Assembly (NCBI RefSeq): GCF_002993365.1
Contig: NZ_PVNP01000005.1
Coordinates: 1 to 43,372 of the forward strand
Direction: 5' to 3'
Source: Marisediminitalea alba
Lineage (GTDB): Bacteria > Pseudomonadota > Gammaproteobacteria > Enterobacterales > Alteromonadaceae
DNA length: 43,372 nucleotides
In this document: in pieces, positions 1-9,634 of the stretch
Layout of the letters: each line of letters starts with the position of its first letter
Numbering within the stretch: the stretch's first letter is position 1
Translations under genes and position numbers: made by a program
Notes under the pieces: model-generated
The model's database searches: none
Told to the model about the DNA's origin: nothing
The model's input: only the letters and a program-made list of their open reading frames with translations

Positions 1-263
1 CTGCCACAAAATAGTTGGCAAATAGATGCATAGATAAACGGTGTTTCACTTAATAAATGCGGGTTTGAAAGCAAGCGGTCGGCACGTTTAATCCGATGTT
101 TTTCATAAGCTTTAGTACTAATCCCACGACCAATACTCGTTACGCTTGCTGCGCTTCCATGAAGAAGGCTTTTCACGCACGCCGTTACCACATCCCGACG
201 CGCTTTATGCATTTTATAGCTGACAAGCGATATGACATTGTTCACAATAGATAGGGCATTCAT
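1..263 (-). CDS. IS4-family transposase, N-terminal part (cut by window edge)
   Basis: An open frame of about 87 codons starts at ATG 263 and runs off the left edge. Its translation contains SYKMHKARRDVVTACVKSLL and KRADRLLSNPHL, which I recognise as the conserved N-terminal region of IS4-type DDE transposases; the DDE catalytic residues would lie outside the window. In-frame GTG and TTG codons lie upstream, before a stop near 312, so the start is uncertain. The gene is read away from the xylan locus. Whether the element is complete cannot be judged here because its far end is not in view, and I could not identify a terminal inverted repeat with confidence. Family assignment is from memory of the sequence pattern. 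Confidence 0.65.
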   Translation of the reverse strand, partial: MNALSIVNNVISLVSYKMHKARRDVVTACVKSLLHGSAASVTSIGRGISTKAYEKHRIKRADRLLSNPHLLSETPFIYASICQLFCG

Positions 264-375
264 GGCAGTTTGGTCTCGGTGATTTTTGGCGATTGATCTG
301 ATCACCAAACGTCATGAATGTTCCTATCTTTTTTTATCTTATTGATATTGCATTATTATTTGTGGGGATACCTCA

Positions 376-432
376 GACTCTGCCCCCTTTATTTAATTAA
401 CTCTGACCCCTTTATTACGCCCCCTTTATTTC
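376..432. repeat. Tandem GGGGTCAGAG-type short repeats
   Basis: Two clear copies of CTCTGNCCCC(C)TTTATT start at 378 and 401 (period 23 bases), and a third partial copy (CCCCCTTTATT) lies at about 420-431. On the minus strand they read AATAAAGGGGTCAGAG. From memory, such strings are scattered in many gammaproteobacterial genomes near Y1 (REP-associated/IS200-like) transposase genes. No such gene is in the window. The run ends 12 bases short of the GH115 stop codon, so it marks the left border of the xylan locus. Confidence 0.5.
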
Positions 433-443
433 TTGATATTTTC

Positions 444-3290
444 TTAGGGTGCGCGCCTTTGGGGCGGCCCAATATAGCTGGGTTTCAGATTACCAGTATC
501 GATGATAACCCGCTGTAATACGGCTCCTGGCGTTAAGGCTTTTACCGCCAACCGGTGGCGACCTGCCTTAGTCACAGGCAATGTAGTACTGAGTTCTTTC
601 ACGTTATCCATTACCCCCTGCGCCCAGGCTTGCTTGTCTTTTTGTGAAGGCAACGCAAGTGTAGCCACATGCTCACCATCCAGGGTTACCGCCACTTTAA
701 TGCCCGTTGCCTCATCAAACGGCAATGAAGGCGATAGCTGGAGGGTAAGCGGAAACTCGCCGGTTGAGGTAAGGAATACTGGAAACTCCAGTGCTGGCGC
801 CTGCTGGGGTTTCAGGCTTGAGTACGGCGGCAGTGCCGCACTCATAGCTTCGCCTGTCCGCCCGTGTACCGCGACCTTATGCCAACTGCCATTCGGGGTC
901 GACTTCACCTTGGCCTCGCTGGAATTCATCGCCACATAACCGTCTGCTTCAATAAAGTCGCCGCTAACCGGCATTGCAGTAAGTTCTGGTTTGTGCGCAG
1001 TAACTTTTATGTTCGCGCCGCCCCAGCCGGTGCCTTTCACATTAATGGTCCCCTCGTGATGGCCAACCTCTAACTGAGACCAGTCAATGGAAACCGCAAC
1101 TGGTGTATCTGTCAGCAGCTCACCGCTGTTTTTTTCCAACACGATCCAGGGTTGTGAGGCTGTCGCCGACCACTTGAAAGCCTTGCCCTGCCGGTTGTAC
1201 ACGGTAAAGTTGCGAGTCGCTTCGCCGTAGAGCGTAAATTCCGGCAGCAACAATCCGCCGGTGGCGGGCCAGTAAGCACGGCTTCCCTCAACTGAAACGC
1301 CCATATCAGCTACAGCGGGTTGAGCCAGTGCTTTGGTTTGAACTACCGGAGGAATATTGGCCGGCGGGTTATTCCAGTACACATAACCAATGTGTGGCTG
1401 CGACATCATACGGTTCCATTTGCCACCCTTGATGCTGTGATACATTTTAGTAAGCTCGGCATCCCGTTCAAACCACGCGTTGACTGTGGCCGCCTTGGCC
1501 GACGTAGAAGCGCGATCCTGTTCGGCATACAGAGCGTTCAGCGCCTGGGCTCGGTTTAACTCAAACATGGCCTGGGTAGCCCACACCGGATGCGCAACCA
1601 GCTGGAAAAATGCATCCTGATAATCACTGTCGATGCGCTCATAAATGCTATTGGCTTTATCCGCCGCTTCGGCCAGTGTTTCGCTTATCCGGTCGGCTTC
1701 GTTGTAGTTCAGTACGCTGTAAGTTTCCGGGCTCAGCGCTTCGGGCTTACGTCGGCCGTTTTGTAGCGTATAAACTGTCAGCAACTCAGCAATATCGTTA
1801 GTAAACTGTCCGTTAAACTGACTCGCTGCCCATTCCCGGGTAAACCGTTTGGCAGACTGCGCGTTAAATGCCTCCGGATCCCAGGCCTGCGCCAGGAAAA
1901 AGCTGATAGGTAATTCCATAGGCTTTAAGTCGCCTACGTTGGTGATCCAGATTTTATCCGCACCATACTCCCAGGCGAGATTCATTTGCTCCCAGACCTT
2001 ACCCAGCGGCACGGTATTGATCCACCGGTAAGACCGCGGGCCTCCCACATAATCAAAGTGATAATACACTCCGGCACCGCCGCTACGGCCGCGCTCGGCT
2101 TCGGTTGGCAGGCGGCGAATATTGCCGGCATTGTCGTCAGACCAAAGTAATGTAACATCATCCGGCACACGCATGCCCCGCTCATAGAAGCCCTGCACTT
2201 CTTTGTACAATGCCCACACTTGCGGCACTTCAGATAGTGGCTTATCCATCACATCGGCAAGAATTTCCCGCTGATCGTGAACGATTTTTTCCAGCAAGCC
2301 GATATTTTCGCCCTCGCTCATTGGCGTATCAGCCTGACCACGCATGCCAAGGGTGAAAATGCCGTCTTTATCTTTGTAACGCTTAGCACCTTCTACCCAG
2401 AAGTCGTAGAGTTTGTCGGGGTTGGTTGAATATTCCCACGGACCGCTGCCATAGCGGTTCCACTCTTTATCCGCCCGCATCATGGGCTCGTGGTGTGAGG
2501 TGCTCATTACTATGCCCATAGCATTGGCCAGATACATGTTTTGCGGATCATCGTCAGCAAAGGCATTGTTCCACATCGCCGGCCATAAAAAGTTGGATTT
2601 CAGCCGCAGCAGCAGTTCAAAAACATGCTTATAAAACTTAGCGTTATAGCCACCGAATTGCTCGTGCACCATACCGGTAAGGGCTGGCGCTTCATCGTTG
2701 AGGAAGATCCCCCGGTATTTCACTTTGGGCGCATCGCTGATATGCGTATCGGCCTTAATGTAGAGTTTGTCATGGGTGATAACCGGTACATCAGCCCACC
2801 AATACCAGGGCGACACGCCGATTTTTTCACTCAGATCATAAATACCAAAAATGACGCCGCGCCGGTCATTACCACTGATCACCCAGGCCTGTTCAACGCC
2901 GGGGAGCGGGCTCGCTATCGTATCGAGCTGATAACCTTCCCACTGCCGGGCCTTTGGCTGAACTGTGAATTGATTACTGCTAATCAGTTTATCCACCAGC
3001 GCAGCCTGACCGCGCTCACCAACGATGATCACGTGGCCTGAAAGGTCGTCTTTGTTACTGGTTAACTGAGGCTTAAGGCCGGTTACACGGAGGATATCCT
3101 GTTGCAACGATTCAGCCGCCATTCTAATCCCCGGGTTGGCGGTACTGTCTACCCAGATAGTCGCCGTTTGTTTTGCGGTGCCATCGGCCACCACAAAGTC
3201 GCCTGACGCATACTGATGGGTAACATAGTCACTCGCCAGGGCCGGTACGCACAAACACACCAATAAAATACATACAACGCGCTTTAACAT
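444..3290 (-). CDS. GH115 xylan alpha-(4-O-methyl)-glucuronidase, exported
   Basis: The 948-residue product is a typical-length GH115 enzyme, a family that removes (4-O-methyl)glucuronic acid side groups from xylan. Start ATG 3290 is chosen because a Sec signal peptide follows directly (MLKRVVCILLVCLCVPALAS) and GAGG precedes it. Visible family motifs are GIFLNDEAPAL near residue 195, the LWPAMWNNAF stretch and STSHHEPM near 267, and WSDDNAGN followed by a GRSGGAGVYYHFDYVGG block near 380-410. The C-terminus (IDTGNLKPSYIGPP) is of the usual GH115 type, so the gene is complete although it ends only 12 bases from mobile-element repeats. It lies 14 bases downstream of the GH43 gene, probably in one transcript. 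There is no lipobox, so a periplasmic or secreted location is expected. Family is confident; the exact substrate is inferred from context. Confidence 0.93.
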   Translation of the reverse strand: MLKRVVCILLVCLCVPALASDYVTHQYASGDFVVADGTAKQTATIWVDSTANPGIRMAAESLQQDILRVTGLKPQLTSNKDDLSGHVIIVGERGQAALVDKLISSNQFTVQPKARQWEGYQLDTIASPLPGVEQAWVISGNDRRGVIFGIYDLSEKIGVSPWYWWADVPVITHDKLYIKADTHISDAPKVKYRGIFLNDEAPALTGMVHEQFGGYNAKFYKHVFELLLRLKSNFLWPAMWNNAFADDDPQNMYLANAMGIVMSTSHHEPMMRADKEWNRYGSGPWEYSTNPDKLYDFWVEGAKRYKDKDGIFTLGMRGQADTPMSEGENIGLLEKIVHDQREILADVMDKPLSEVPQVWALYKEVQGFYERGMRVPDDVTLLWSDDNAGNIRRLPTEAERGRSGGAGVYYHFDYVGGPRSYRWINTVPLGKVWEQMNLAWEYGADKIWITNVGDLKPMELPISFFLAQAWDPEAFNAQSAKRFTREWAASQFNGQFTNDIAELLTVYTLQNGRRKPEALSPETYSVLNYNEADRISETLAEAADKANSIYERIDSDYQDAFFQLVAHPVWATQAMFELNRAQALNALYAEQDRASTSAKAATVNAWFERDAELTKMYHSIKGGKWNRMMSQPHIGYVYWNNPPANIPPVVQTKALAQPAVADMGVSVEGSRAYWPATGGLLLPEFTLYGEATRNFTVYNRQGKAFKWSATASQPWIVLEKNSGELLTDTPVAVSIDWSQLEVGHHEGTINVKGTGWGGANIKVTAHKPELTAMPVSGDFIEADGYVAMNSSEAKVKSTPNGSWHKVAVHGRTGEAMSAALPPYSSLKPQQAPALEFPVFLTSTGEFPLTLQLSPSLPFDEATGIKVAVTLDGEHVATLALPSQKDKQAWAQGVMDNVKELSTTLPVTKAGRHRLAVKALTPGAVLQRVIIDTGNLKPSYIGPPQRRAP

Positions 3291-3304
3291 GCCTTTACCT
3301 CTTA

Positions 3305-4993
3305 TTATTTTCTGGCGTGGGGGCCAATAGTGGTACCAACAAAGCCACCCGCTTTTTGCGTACTTAGCCAGGTAGCATCCTGCGATTCGCCCACGGCCAG
3401 CCACTCACCATCCTGCTCAACAGCAAAGTCAATTAATGCTCCCTCGCCGTGAATTTTTACTTTTACTGGCTCCCCCATCGGGGTTGTCAGGGGCAGACGG
3501 GCAACAGTGGCTACCTTGCCGTCAACTACCTGTTCAACAAACGCCTCATAGCGCCCCTGCTCACCGCGTAAGCCAAGAAAATAGTGGTAGCGGGCACTTT
3601 GGAATGCCGCCAGACCAGCCTCTGCTGATGAAGCGTTGGCGATGGTCACTTCGGTAGTCGCCGCAAACGAAGCGGCAGCCTGATGCGAGCCCACATAGCT
3701 CACCATTTCCTTGCTATAAAGGGCATTCTCCAACGGCGACATAGTCAGCACGCCGTTTTCAACACTCACCCAGTGGCGGTCAAAATCCCGCGGAGTTTGC
3801 CAGCGCACGCTCAGGCTATTGCCGTCAAACTGGTCATCCCAATCGTAAAAATCCGTGCCCTGCTGCTTGCTGGTTCCAGTCGGGCGCGGGCTGGTAGGCG
3901 GAATAGGTGTTTTTGCCGGTAGAATATGCGGCCATTCATTACGCCACTCTACGGGCAGTAAAAAGGTATCCCGCCCCGTGTTATAGAGGTAATTCTCGTA
4001 CGGTCGGGTGCCTAGAAACACGGCCCACCACTCGCCGGTGTCAGTCTGAATCATGTCGGCATGGCCTGCGGTATCTACCGGGTTGGGTCGCGGCCAGCTC
4101 AGATCCCGCTGGGTCAGAATCGGATTGTTTTCGTACGGAATAAAAGGCTCATCCAGAGAACGTGTGCGGAATACCACCTGCGAGTGTTGTGGCCCGGTGC
4201 CCCCCTCCGCGCAGGACAAATAATACCAGTCATTCACTTTGTAGATATGCGGCGCTTCAATCCAGATAGGCTCCTGACTAATATCTACACCGCCATTTAC
4301 CAGCAGTTTGCGGCTGTCGGCTAACACTTTCTGAGCGGCGGGATCATACTCCCACATCCAGATAGCCCGGTGGCCGTTATACAAAGGCTCGCCAGGAGGG
4401 GCTTCATTATGAGTGATGTAAACACGGCCATCGTCATCAAAGAAAATGTCCGGGTCGATACCTCCGACTTCCGGTAACCAGATGGGTTCAGACCAGGGAC
4501 CGGCCGGATCGCTGGCAGTGATAATGAAGTTGCCGCCGTTATCTACCGACGTAGTAATGATATAAAATAGTCCGTCATGGTAGCGAATAGTTGGCGCAAA
4601 GATCCCTCTTGAAATGCGTGCGCCGGAGAATTCCATTTGCTCTTCACGGTCAAGGGCATAACCCACCAGCTCCCAGTCGGTCAGATTTTTACTGCGTAAA
4701 ATGGGTAAGCCCGGGGTATAGCTGAAAGAAGACGTGGTCAGGTAATAATAGTCACCTTTTTTGGTGATAGACGGATCAGGATAGAAGCCCGGCAAAATCG
4801 GATTGGCATATTCGCCGGCTGGCGCCGCAGGGCGGTTATTCGGCGTTGCATACTTAAACCAGTCAAAGGTCACTTCTGCAGACATCGCTGCAGGCTTAGC
4901 CGTTGCCTGCTGTGCAGACCCTGAAGAACCGGCAGAGTTACACCCGGTCATCAACAGGCCTGTCAGTAAAGATAAAATAACACGCTGCTTCAT
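3305..4993 (-). CDS. GH43 beta-xylosidase / alpha-L-arabinofuranosidase lipoprotein
   Basis: The 562-residue product has a lipoprotein signal (LLTGLLMTGC) and is expected to be membrane anchored. The five-bladed GH43 catalytic domain shows the three acidic residues in context: FYPDPSI (base) near residue 73, GGIDPDIFFDDDG (pKa-tuning Asp) near 180, and WIEAPHIY (acid Glu) near 246. GHADMIQTDTGEWWAVFLG is another family block. The C-terminal 200 residues look like the concanavalin-A-like domain common on GH43 xylosidases. ATG 4993 is chosen because AGAGA lies six bases upstream; ATG 4999 is an alternative. With GH115 downstream it would act on substituted xylo-oligosaccharides. Xylosidase versus arabinofuranosidase activity cannot be told from sequence alone. 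Confidence 0.9.
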   Translation of the reverse strand: MKQRVILSLLTGLLMTGCNSAGSSGSAQQATAKPAAMSAEVTFDWFKYATPNNRPAAPAGEYANPILPGFYPDPSITKKGDYYYLTTSSFSYTPGLPILRSKNLTDWELVGYALDREEQMEFSGARISRGIFAPTIRYHDGLFYIITTSVDNGGNFIITASDPAGPWSEPIWLPEVGGIDPDIFFDDDGRVYITHNEAPPGEPLYNGHRAIWMWEYDPAAQKVLADSRKLLVNGGVDISQEPIWIEAPHIYKVNDWYYLSCAEGGTGPQHSQVVFRTRSLDEPFIPYENNPILTQRDLSWPRPNPVDTAGHADMIQTDTGEWWAVFLGTRPYENYLYNTGRDTFLLPVEWRNEWPHILPAKTPIPPTSPRPTGTSKQQGTDFYDWDDQFDGNSLSVRWQTPRDFDRHWVSVENGVLTMSPLENALYSKEMVSYVGSHQAAASFAATTEVTIANASSAEAGLAAFQSARYHYFLGLRGEQGRYEAFVEQVVDGKVATVARLPLTTPMGEPVKVKIHGEGALIDFAVEQDGEWLAVGESQDATWLSTQKAGGFVGTTIGPHARK

Positions 4994-5083
4994 AAACATT
5001 CTCTGTGTACTAATGTGACTGGCATTTAACGTTAAAGCCCGCAAGGCTTCAACGCGCAGGCGTTATGAAAAATCTCACCAGAT

Positions 5084-5104
5084 TTGCGTTTTTTGTGAAG
5101 TAAA
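5084..5104. promoter_or_regulatory. Candidate regulator site upstream of GH43 (TTGCG-TTT-GTGA)
   Basis: This lies in the 251-base gap between xylR and the GH43 gene, about 90 bases upstream of the GH43 start. The string TTGCGTTTTTTGTGA resembles the stronger palindromic site before xylB (TTGCGATTTAGTGA) apart from one substitution run and one inserted base. The rest of the gap (about 5107-5244) holds AT-rich sequence without a gene. The role is inferred only from this similarity. Confidence 0.3.
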
Positions 5105-5244
5105 TGTAAACAAGCAGAAGTCGTGTGAAGCGACCGTCGCTATTTAGCTAACCTTATGAATTAAGGGGATTAAGAGATAAAAAAGTGACAAAATAGGGGC
5201 CGGAAGCAGGCTGAGTTTTGTTTACCTGCCGCCAGCTATCACAT

Positions 5245-6447
5245 TCAGGATGCCTTGAGTGACAGGTCCTGTTCTTCCTTATCGCGCCGTGCGTCGCGGT
5301 ACTCCTTGGGCGTTTGGTCAAAGTGCTTTTTAAATACCGCATACATGTACTGCAACGATGGATAACCGCAGATCTTGGCAATCTGTGAGGTGGCTTCGTC
5401 AGAATTCTCCAGCATCTTGCAGGCACGGCTTAGTTTTTCATTGTGGATCTCATTGTGAATACTGTGGCCACGTTCTTCTTTAAAACGATGTTCAAGGTTT
5501 GAACGGGAGACCCCTACGTAGTCGAGCACCTGGTCTACCTTAATACCACGGCAGGCGTTCTGCCGGATATAATGCATTGCCTGCATTACATGTGGATCGC
5601 TGATGGCTTTAAAATCGGTAGACTGACGCTCTGCAACACATTCAGGAGGGATCAGCACCGGCTTGCGCGGCTTATTATGGCCTTTCAGGATTCGGTGCAG
5701 AGTTTTAGCAGCCTGAACCCCCATTTCAAAGCAACCCTGACGCACTGAGCTCAGGCTAACCCGGCTCAGATAACGGGCCAGTTCATCATCGTCTATACCG
5801 ATAACCGACATTTTATCCGGGATGAGCATACCAATATGGTCGCACACCTGCAGTAAATGACGCGCTCGCGAGTCGGTAACCGCAATGATCCCCACCGGCG
5901 TTGGCAAGCTTCTCAGCCAGTCGGCCAGACGTTTGGTTGTGTATTGCCAGGTTTCAGGCCGTACCGGATGCCCGCGGTAAACATGACACTCATAGCCCTG
6001 AGAGCGGGTGATCTCTAATACCGCATTTTCACGTTCCTGGGCCCAGCGATGATGCTCATTCACCGGTGCACCATAAAATGCAAAGCGCTGGATACCTTTT
6101 TGTCTGAGGTGCTCAAAGGCAGCCTGGATGAGGGCGTAGTTATCGGTTGCAACATAAGGCACATCGGGATAATCGGCCGGATTCTCGTAAGAGCCCCCTA
6201 TGCCCACCACCGGTACATTGGCCTTATGCAGAGCAGCCTGAATTTCCGGGTTATCATAATCGGCAATAATGCCGTCACCACTCCATTCATCCAAATGGTC
6301 GAGGCGCGCCATAAAGTCTTCTTCCAGATACAGATCCCAGTCAACCTTTGAGGTTTGCAGGTAGTCACCTACCCCCGCAATAATGCGTCGGTCATAAATT
6401 TTATTGGCATTAAATAAAAGCGTAATACTGTGTTTATTCTCAAACAT
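5245..6447 (-). CDS. xylR: XylR-type xylose-responsive AraC-family regulator
   Basis: The 400-residue product matches the length of E. coli XylR (about 390). The N-terminal 270 residues have a periplasmic-binding-protein-like sensor fold (starting ITLLFNANKIYDRRIIAGVG, with DGIIADYDNPEIQ and VIGIDDDELARYLSRVSLSSV typical of LacI/XylR sensors). Residues about 285-390 hold two AraC helix-turn-helix motifs (IKVDQVLDYVGVSRSNLEHRF and SQIAKICGYPSLQYMYAVFK). Start ATG 6447 has GGAG seven bases upstream. In known XylR proteins the sensor binds D-xylose and the C-terminal domain activates xyl promoters. It is divergent from xylB-xylA and upstream of GH43-GH115, so it is the obvious local controller of the locus. 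Confidence 0.93.
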   Translation of the reverse strand: MFENKHSITLLFNANKIYDRRIIAGVGDYLQTSKVDWDLYLEEDFMARLDHLDEWSGDGIIADYDNPEIQAALHKANVPVVGIGGSYENPADYPDVPYVATDNYALIQAAFEHLRQKGIQRFAFYGAPVNEHHRWAQERENAVLEITRSQGYECHVYRGHPVRPETWQYTTKRLADWLRSLPTPVGIIAVTDSRARHLLQVCDHIGMLIPDKMSVIGIDDDELARYLSRVSLSSVRQGCFEMGVQAAKTLHRILKGHNKPRKPVLIPPECVAERQSTDFKAISDPHVMQAMHYIRQNACRGIKVDQVLDYVGVSRSNLEHRFKEERGHSIHNEIHNEKLSRACKMLENSDEATSQIAKICGYPSLQYMYAVFKKHFDQTPKEYRDARRDKEEQDLSLKAS

Positions 6448-6619
6448 GAACTGCTCCGTGCTAACCGATTGTGCCCGTAGTGATTAATGTTTCGCCCTGA
6501 AGCTGTATACCAATTAACCACTTTGTTTAAATTAAATAACTTTTTTTTACGATATTTCTTCTTTCCGAGCATACTAATACACCTTGTTCGAATTAACAAA
6601 AAAGTAACAAATTTTCGTA

Positions 6620-6643
6620 ATTGCGATTTAGTGATTTCGCAAT
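6620..6643. promoter_or_regulatory. Palindromic operator candidate in the xylR-xylB intergenic region
   Basis: A 24-base interrupted palindrome has arms ATTGCGA (6620-6626) and TCGCAAT (6637-6643), centred 48 bases upstream of the xylB start. That is a suitable place for an AraC-type activator beside the promoter. A second, weaker inverted repeat, TTGTT-6-AACAA, lies at 6584-6599. A possible -10 box (TAATCT) is at 6657. That XylR binds here is inference from position and symmetry; similar TTGCGAT strings occur before the TonB receptor and GH43 genes. Confidence 0.45.
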
Positions 6644-6679
6644 CAGCATAAGCGCCTAATCTTTCCGGTGAGAGTAACT

Positions 6680-8137
6680 ATGTATATTGGTATTGATCTT
6701 GGCACATCAGGTGTCAAAACCATTTTGACCGATGAAAGCGGTAAAGTGGTGGACTCAGCGTCCTCTTCATTAACGGTAGCCATACCGCAACCGCTGTGGT
6801 CTGAACAAAATCCAGAGGATTGGTGGACAGCAACCTGTGCAACACTGGATGAATTAAAGCAGCGTAACGACTTATCGGTTGTTAAGGCGCTGGGTCTGGC
6901 AGGGCAAATGCACGGCGCTACCCTGCTGGATAAAGTGGGCCAGGTGTTACGCCCGGCTATATTATGGAATGACGGTCGCAGTGAAGCCCAGTGCCGAACG
7001 CTGGAAAGCACTATAATAAAAGCACGGGTAATCACTGGTAACCTGGTGATGCCGGGATTTACTGCTCCCAAATTATTGTGGATAAAAGAAAACGAGCCGG
7101 ACATTTTTAAACAGGTGGATAAGGTCCTGCTACCGAAAGACTACCTGCGCTATAAACTCACCGGTGAGTTTGCGTCTGACATGTCAGATTCGGCCGGTAC
7201 AAGCTGGCTGAACACCGGCGAGCGTAGCTGGAGCAAATCCATGCTGATGGCCTGTGGTTTAAGTGAAAAGCACATGCCAACACTCTATGAAGGTAACGAG
7301 ATCACCGGTTACCTTACAGCTAAGACAGCCAAACGCTGGGGCATGAAAGCCGTTCCGGTAGTGGCAGGCGCTGGCGATAATGCAGCAGGAGCTGTAGGCT
7401 GTGGCATTGTTGATGCCGGCCAGGCCATGCTGTCGCTCGGCACCTCCGGGGTTTATTTTGCGGTGACCAATGATTACCGCAGCGATCCGGAATCGGCGGT
7501 ACACAGCTTTTGTCATGCCGTAGGACACCGCTGGCATCTGATGTCGGTAATGCTTAGCGCAGCCAGCTGCCTTGACTGGTTTGCCAAAAACTCTGGTTAC
7601 AGCTCCGTTGCCGAATTGTTTGACGACGTGGTTAACAATACCCGGCCGGATGATCCGAATACGCCGTTCTTTTTGCCTTATTTAACCGGCGAACGCACAC
7701 CACATAACAATCCCAACGCCAAAGCTGGCTTTTTTGGATTAACCGCTTCCACTACGCGGGCGCATATGGCCCAGGCTGTGGTGCAGGGCGTCTCTATGGC
7801 GTTGGCCGACGGTATCGACGCGGTGCACGGCTGTGGCATCCAGGTAGACGGGATTAGTCTGATTGGCGGCGGAGTTAAAAGCACTTACTGGCGTCAGTTG
7901 CTGGCCGATGTCAGCGGCATTGCCATGAATTATCGCAAAGGCGGTGATGTAGGGCCGGCTTTAGGTGCAGCCAGGCTGGCACAGCTGGGTGTTTCACCAC
8001 AAACACCGGTTAGTGATATTTGCCCGGTACCAGAGCTGGTTGCCAGCTACGAGCCTGATTCTGCGCTTAAAAACTACTACGATCAGCGGCGCCAGCAGTT
8101 CCGCGAGCTATACTTTTCACTTCATTCACAATTTTAA
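6680..8137 (+). CDS. xylB: Xylulokinase
   Basis: The 485-residue product phosphorylates D-xylulose to xylulose 5-phosphate with ATP, the entry step into the pentose phosphate pathway. It has the FGGY-kinase layout: N-terminal MYIGIDLGTSGVK phosphate loop, LAGQMHGATLLD sugar-binding block near residue 75, ILWNDGRS, then the C-terminal GAGDNAAGAVGCG, LSLGTSGV and SLIGGGVKS motifs. Length equals E. coli XylB (484). ATG 6680 is chosen over an in-frame ATG at 6668 because it matches the family N-terminus and has GAGAG five bases upstream. It is cytoplasmic and cotranscribed with, or just upstream of, xylA, divergent from xylR. Confidence 0.96.
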   Translation: MYIGIDLGTSGVKTILTDESGKVVDSASSSLTVAIPQPLWSEQNPEDWWTATCATLDELKQRNDLSVVKALGLAGQMHGATLLDKVGQVLRPAILWNDGRSEAQCRTLESTIIKARVITGNLVMPGFTAPKLLWIKENEPDIFKQVDKVLLPKDYLRYKLTGEFASDMSDSAGTSWLNTGERSWSKSMLMACGLSEKHMPTLYEGNEITGYLTAKTAKRWGMKAVPVVAGAGDNAAGAVGCGIVDAGQAMLSLGTSGVYFAVTNDYRSDPESAVHSFCHAVGHRWHLMSVMLSAASCLDWFAKNSGYSSVAELFDDVVNNTRPDDPNTPFFLPYLTGERTPHNNPNAKAGFFGLTASTTRAHMAQAVVQGVSMALADGIDAVHGCGIQVDGISLIGGGVKSTYWRQLLADVSGIAMNYRKGGDVGPALGAARLAQLGVSPQTPVSDICPVPELVASYEPDSALKNYYDQRRQQFRELYFSLHSQF

Positions 8138-8186
8138 CAAAAAACACAAAAGTCGATGAAGTTTACATAATTGTCGAATACACGCC

Positions 8187-8232
8187 GATTGCACAGTATT
8201 AGCAATCATCAAAATAACGGGCCATTCGGCCC
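8187..8232. promoter_or_regulatory. Inverted repeats in the xylA leader
   Basis: The 110-base gap between xylB and xylA holds GATTGC-9-GCAATC (8187-8207), whose ATTGC/GCAAT arms echo the palindrome before xylB with a shorter spacer. It also holds a small hairpin GGGCC-attc-GGCCC (8219-8232) directly before the xylA ribosome binding site CAGGAG. They may serve a separate xylA promoter or adjust xylA translation; the sequence alone does not decide. Confidence 0.35.
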
Positions 8233-8247
8233 ACTCAGGAGTTAACT

Positions 8248-9567
8248 ATGGCGGATTTTTTCCAGGACATCAGCCCAATCCAGTACGAAGGTGCTGAGTC
8301 CACTAACCCACTGGCATTCAAACACTATAACCCCAAAGAAGTGGTGTTAGGCAAAACCATGGAAGAGCATTTACGCTTTGCTTCCTGTTACTGGCACAAC
8401 TTCTGCTGGGATGGCGCCGATGTGTTTGGTGGCAATACCTTCGACCGTCCCTGGTTACAGCCAGGCGATGCTATGGAGCGGGCAAAACAAAAAGCGGATG
8501 TCGCCTTTGAGTTTTTCAGCAAACTCGGCGCACCGTACTACTGTTTTCACGACGTTGACGTAGCGCCAGAAGGTGACAGCGTTAACGACTATATTCGTAA
8601 TTTCAGCGAAATGACGGAAGTACTGGCGGCCAAACAGGAAGCCACCGGCATGAAACTGTTATGGGGCACTGCTAACGTCTTCAGTCACCCGCGTTATATG
8701 TCAGGCGCAGCGACCAATCCGGATCCGGAGATCTTTGCCCGCGCAGCAACTCAGGTATTTCACGCCATGAACGCCACTAAAACCCTTGGCGGTGCTAACT
8801 ATGTACTGTGGGGTGGCCGTGAGGGTTACGAAACGCTGCTCAATACCGACCTCAAGCGTGAGCGTGCTCAGCTTGGCCGCTTTATGAATATGGTAGTGGG
8901 GCATAAACACAAAATCGGTTTTGACGGTTTGCTGCTGATAGAGCCAAAACCTCAGGAGCCAACTAAACACCAGTACGATTACGATACGGCAACCGTTTAT
9001 GGCTTCCTGAAAGAATTCGGCCTGGAAAAAGAGTTCGCGGTCAATATCGAAGCCAACCACGCAACGTTATCCGGCCATTCCTTCCACCACGAAATTGCCA
9101 CGGCATTTGCACTGGGTGTGTTCGGTTCGATTGATGCCAACCGCGGTGACGCACAGTTAGGCTGGGATACTGACCAGTTCCCTAACAGCGTGGAAGAAAT
9201 GACGCTGATCTGCTACGAAATTCTTAAAAATGGCGGTTACACCTCAGGTGGCTTTAACTTCGACACCAAGTTACGTCGTCAGAGTATTGATGCGGCGGAT
9301 CTGTTCCACGGCCATATTGGTGGTATGGATACCTGTGCTCTGGGGCTGAAAAAAGCCGCAGCAATGCTTGAAAACGACTTTATTGCCGATGCGAAAGCCA
9401 AGCGTTACGCAGGCTGGAACGGCGAGCTGGGCGAGAAAATCCTCAACGGTGCTTTCTCTTTGGAGTCACTGGCCGGCTTGACCACTGAGCAGCAGCTTAA
9501 CCCTAGACAGGTGTCAGGCAGCCAGGAACTGCTGGAAAACCAGGTCAACCAGGTTATCTTCCGCTAA
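8248..9567 (+). CDS. xylA: Xylose isomerase
   Basis: The 439-residue product interconverts D-xylose and D-xylulose in the cytoplasm. It has the length and motifs of the long (class II) xylose isomerases: [16 protein letters not shown] near residue 47-62, CFHDVDVAP with the ring-opening His near 101, WGGREGYE near 188, [16 protein letters not shown] with a metal-binding Glu near 232, and FDTKLRRQS late in the chain. Start ATG 8248 has CAGGAG eight bases upstream. It is followed by a strong intrinsic terminator and by the O-acetylesterase gene. Function is secure. Confidence 0.97.
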   Translation: MADFFQDISPIQYEGAESTNPLAFKHYNPKEVVLGKTMEEHLRFASCYWHNFCWDGADVFGGNTFDRPWLQPGDAMERAKQKADVAFEFFSKLGAPYYCFHDVDVAPEGDSVNDYIRNFSEMTEVLAAKQEATGMKLLWGTANVFSHPRYMSGAATNPDPEIFARAATQVFHAMNATKTLGGANYVLWGGREGYETLLNTDLKRERAQLGRFMNMVVGHKHKIGFDGLLLIEPKPQEPTKHQYDYDTATVYGFLKEFGLEKEFAVNIEANHATLSGHSFHHEIATAFALGVFGSIDANRGDAQLGWDTDQFPNSVEEMTLICYEILKNGGYTSGGFNFDTKLRRQSIDAADLFHGHIGGMDTCALGLKKAAAMLENDFIADAKAKRYAGWNGELGEKILNGAFSLESLAGLTTEQQLNPRQVSGSQELLENQVNQVIFR

Positions 9568-9583
9568 GCCGTTATTTTTACTT

Positions 9584-9614
9584 AAAAAGTGCAGACAGCC
9601 TCTGCACTTTTTTT
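9584..9614 (+). terminator. Intrinsic terminator after xylA
   Basis: A perfect 12-base stem AAAAAGTGCAGA / TCTGCACTTTTT (9584-9595 and 9601-9612) with a 5-base loop is followed by further Ts. It should end or weaken transcription of xylBA before the downstream esterase gene, which starts only 20 bases later. Confidence 0.85.
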
Positions 9615-9634
9615 GTTTCTGAAGGAGACATAAT

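Noticed and set aside
502..1073. Plus-strand open frames opposite the GH115 C-terminus
   Set aside because: Composition shadows; no signal, motif or ribosome binding site, and the minus-strand GH115 is convincing.
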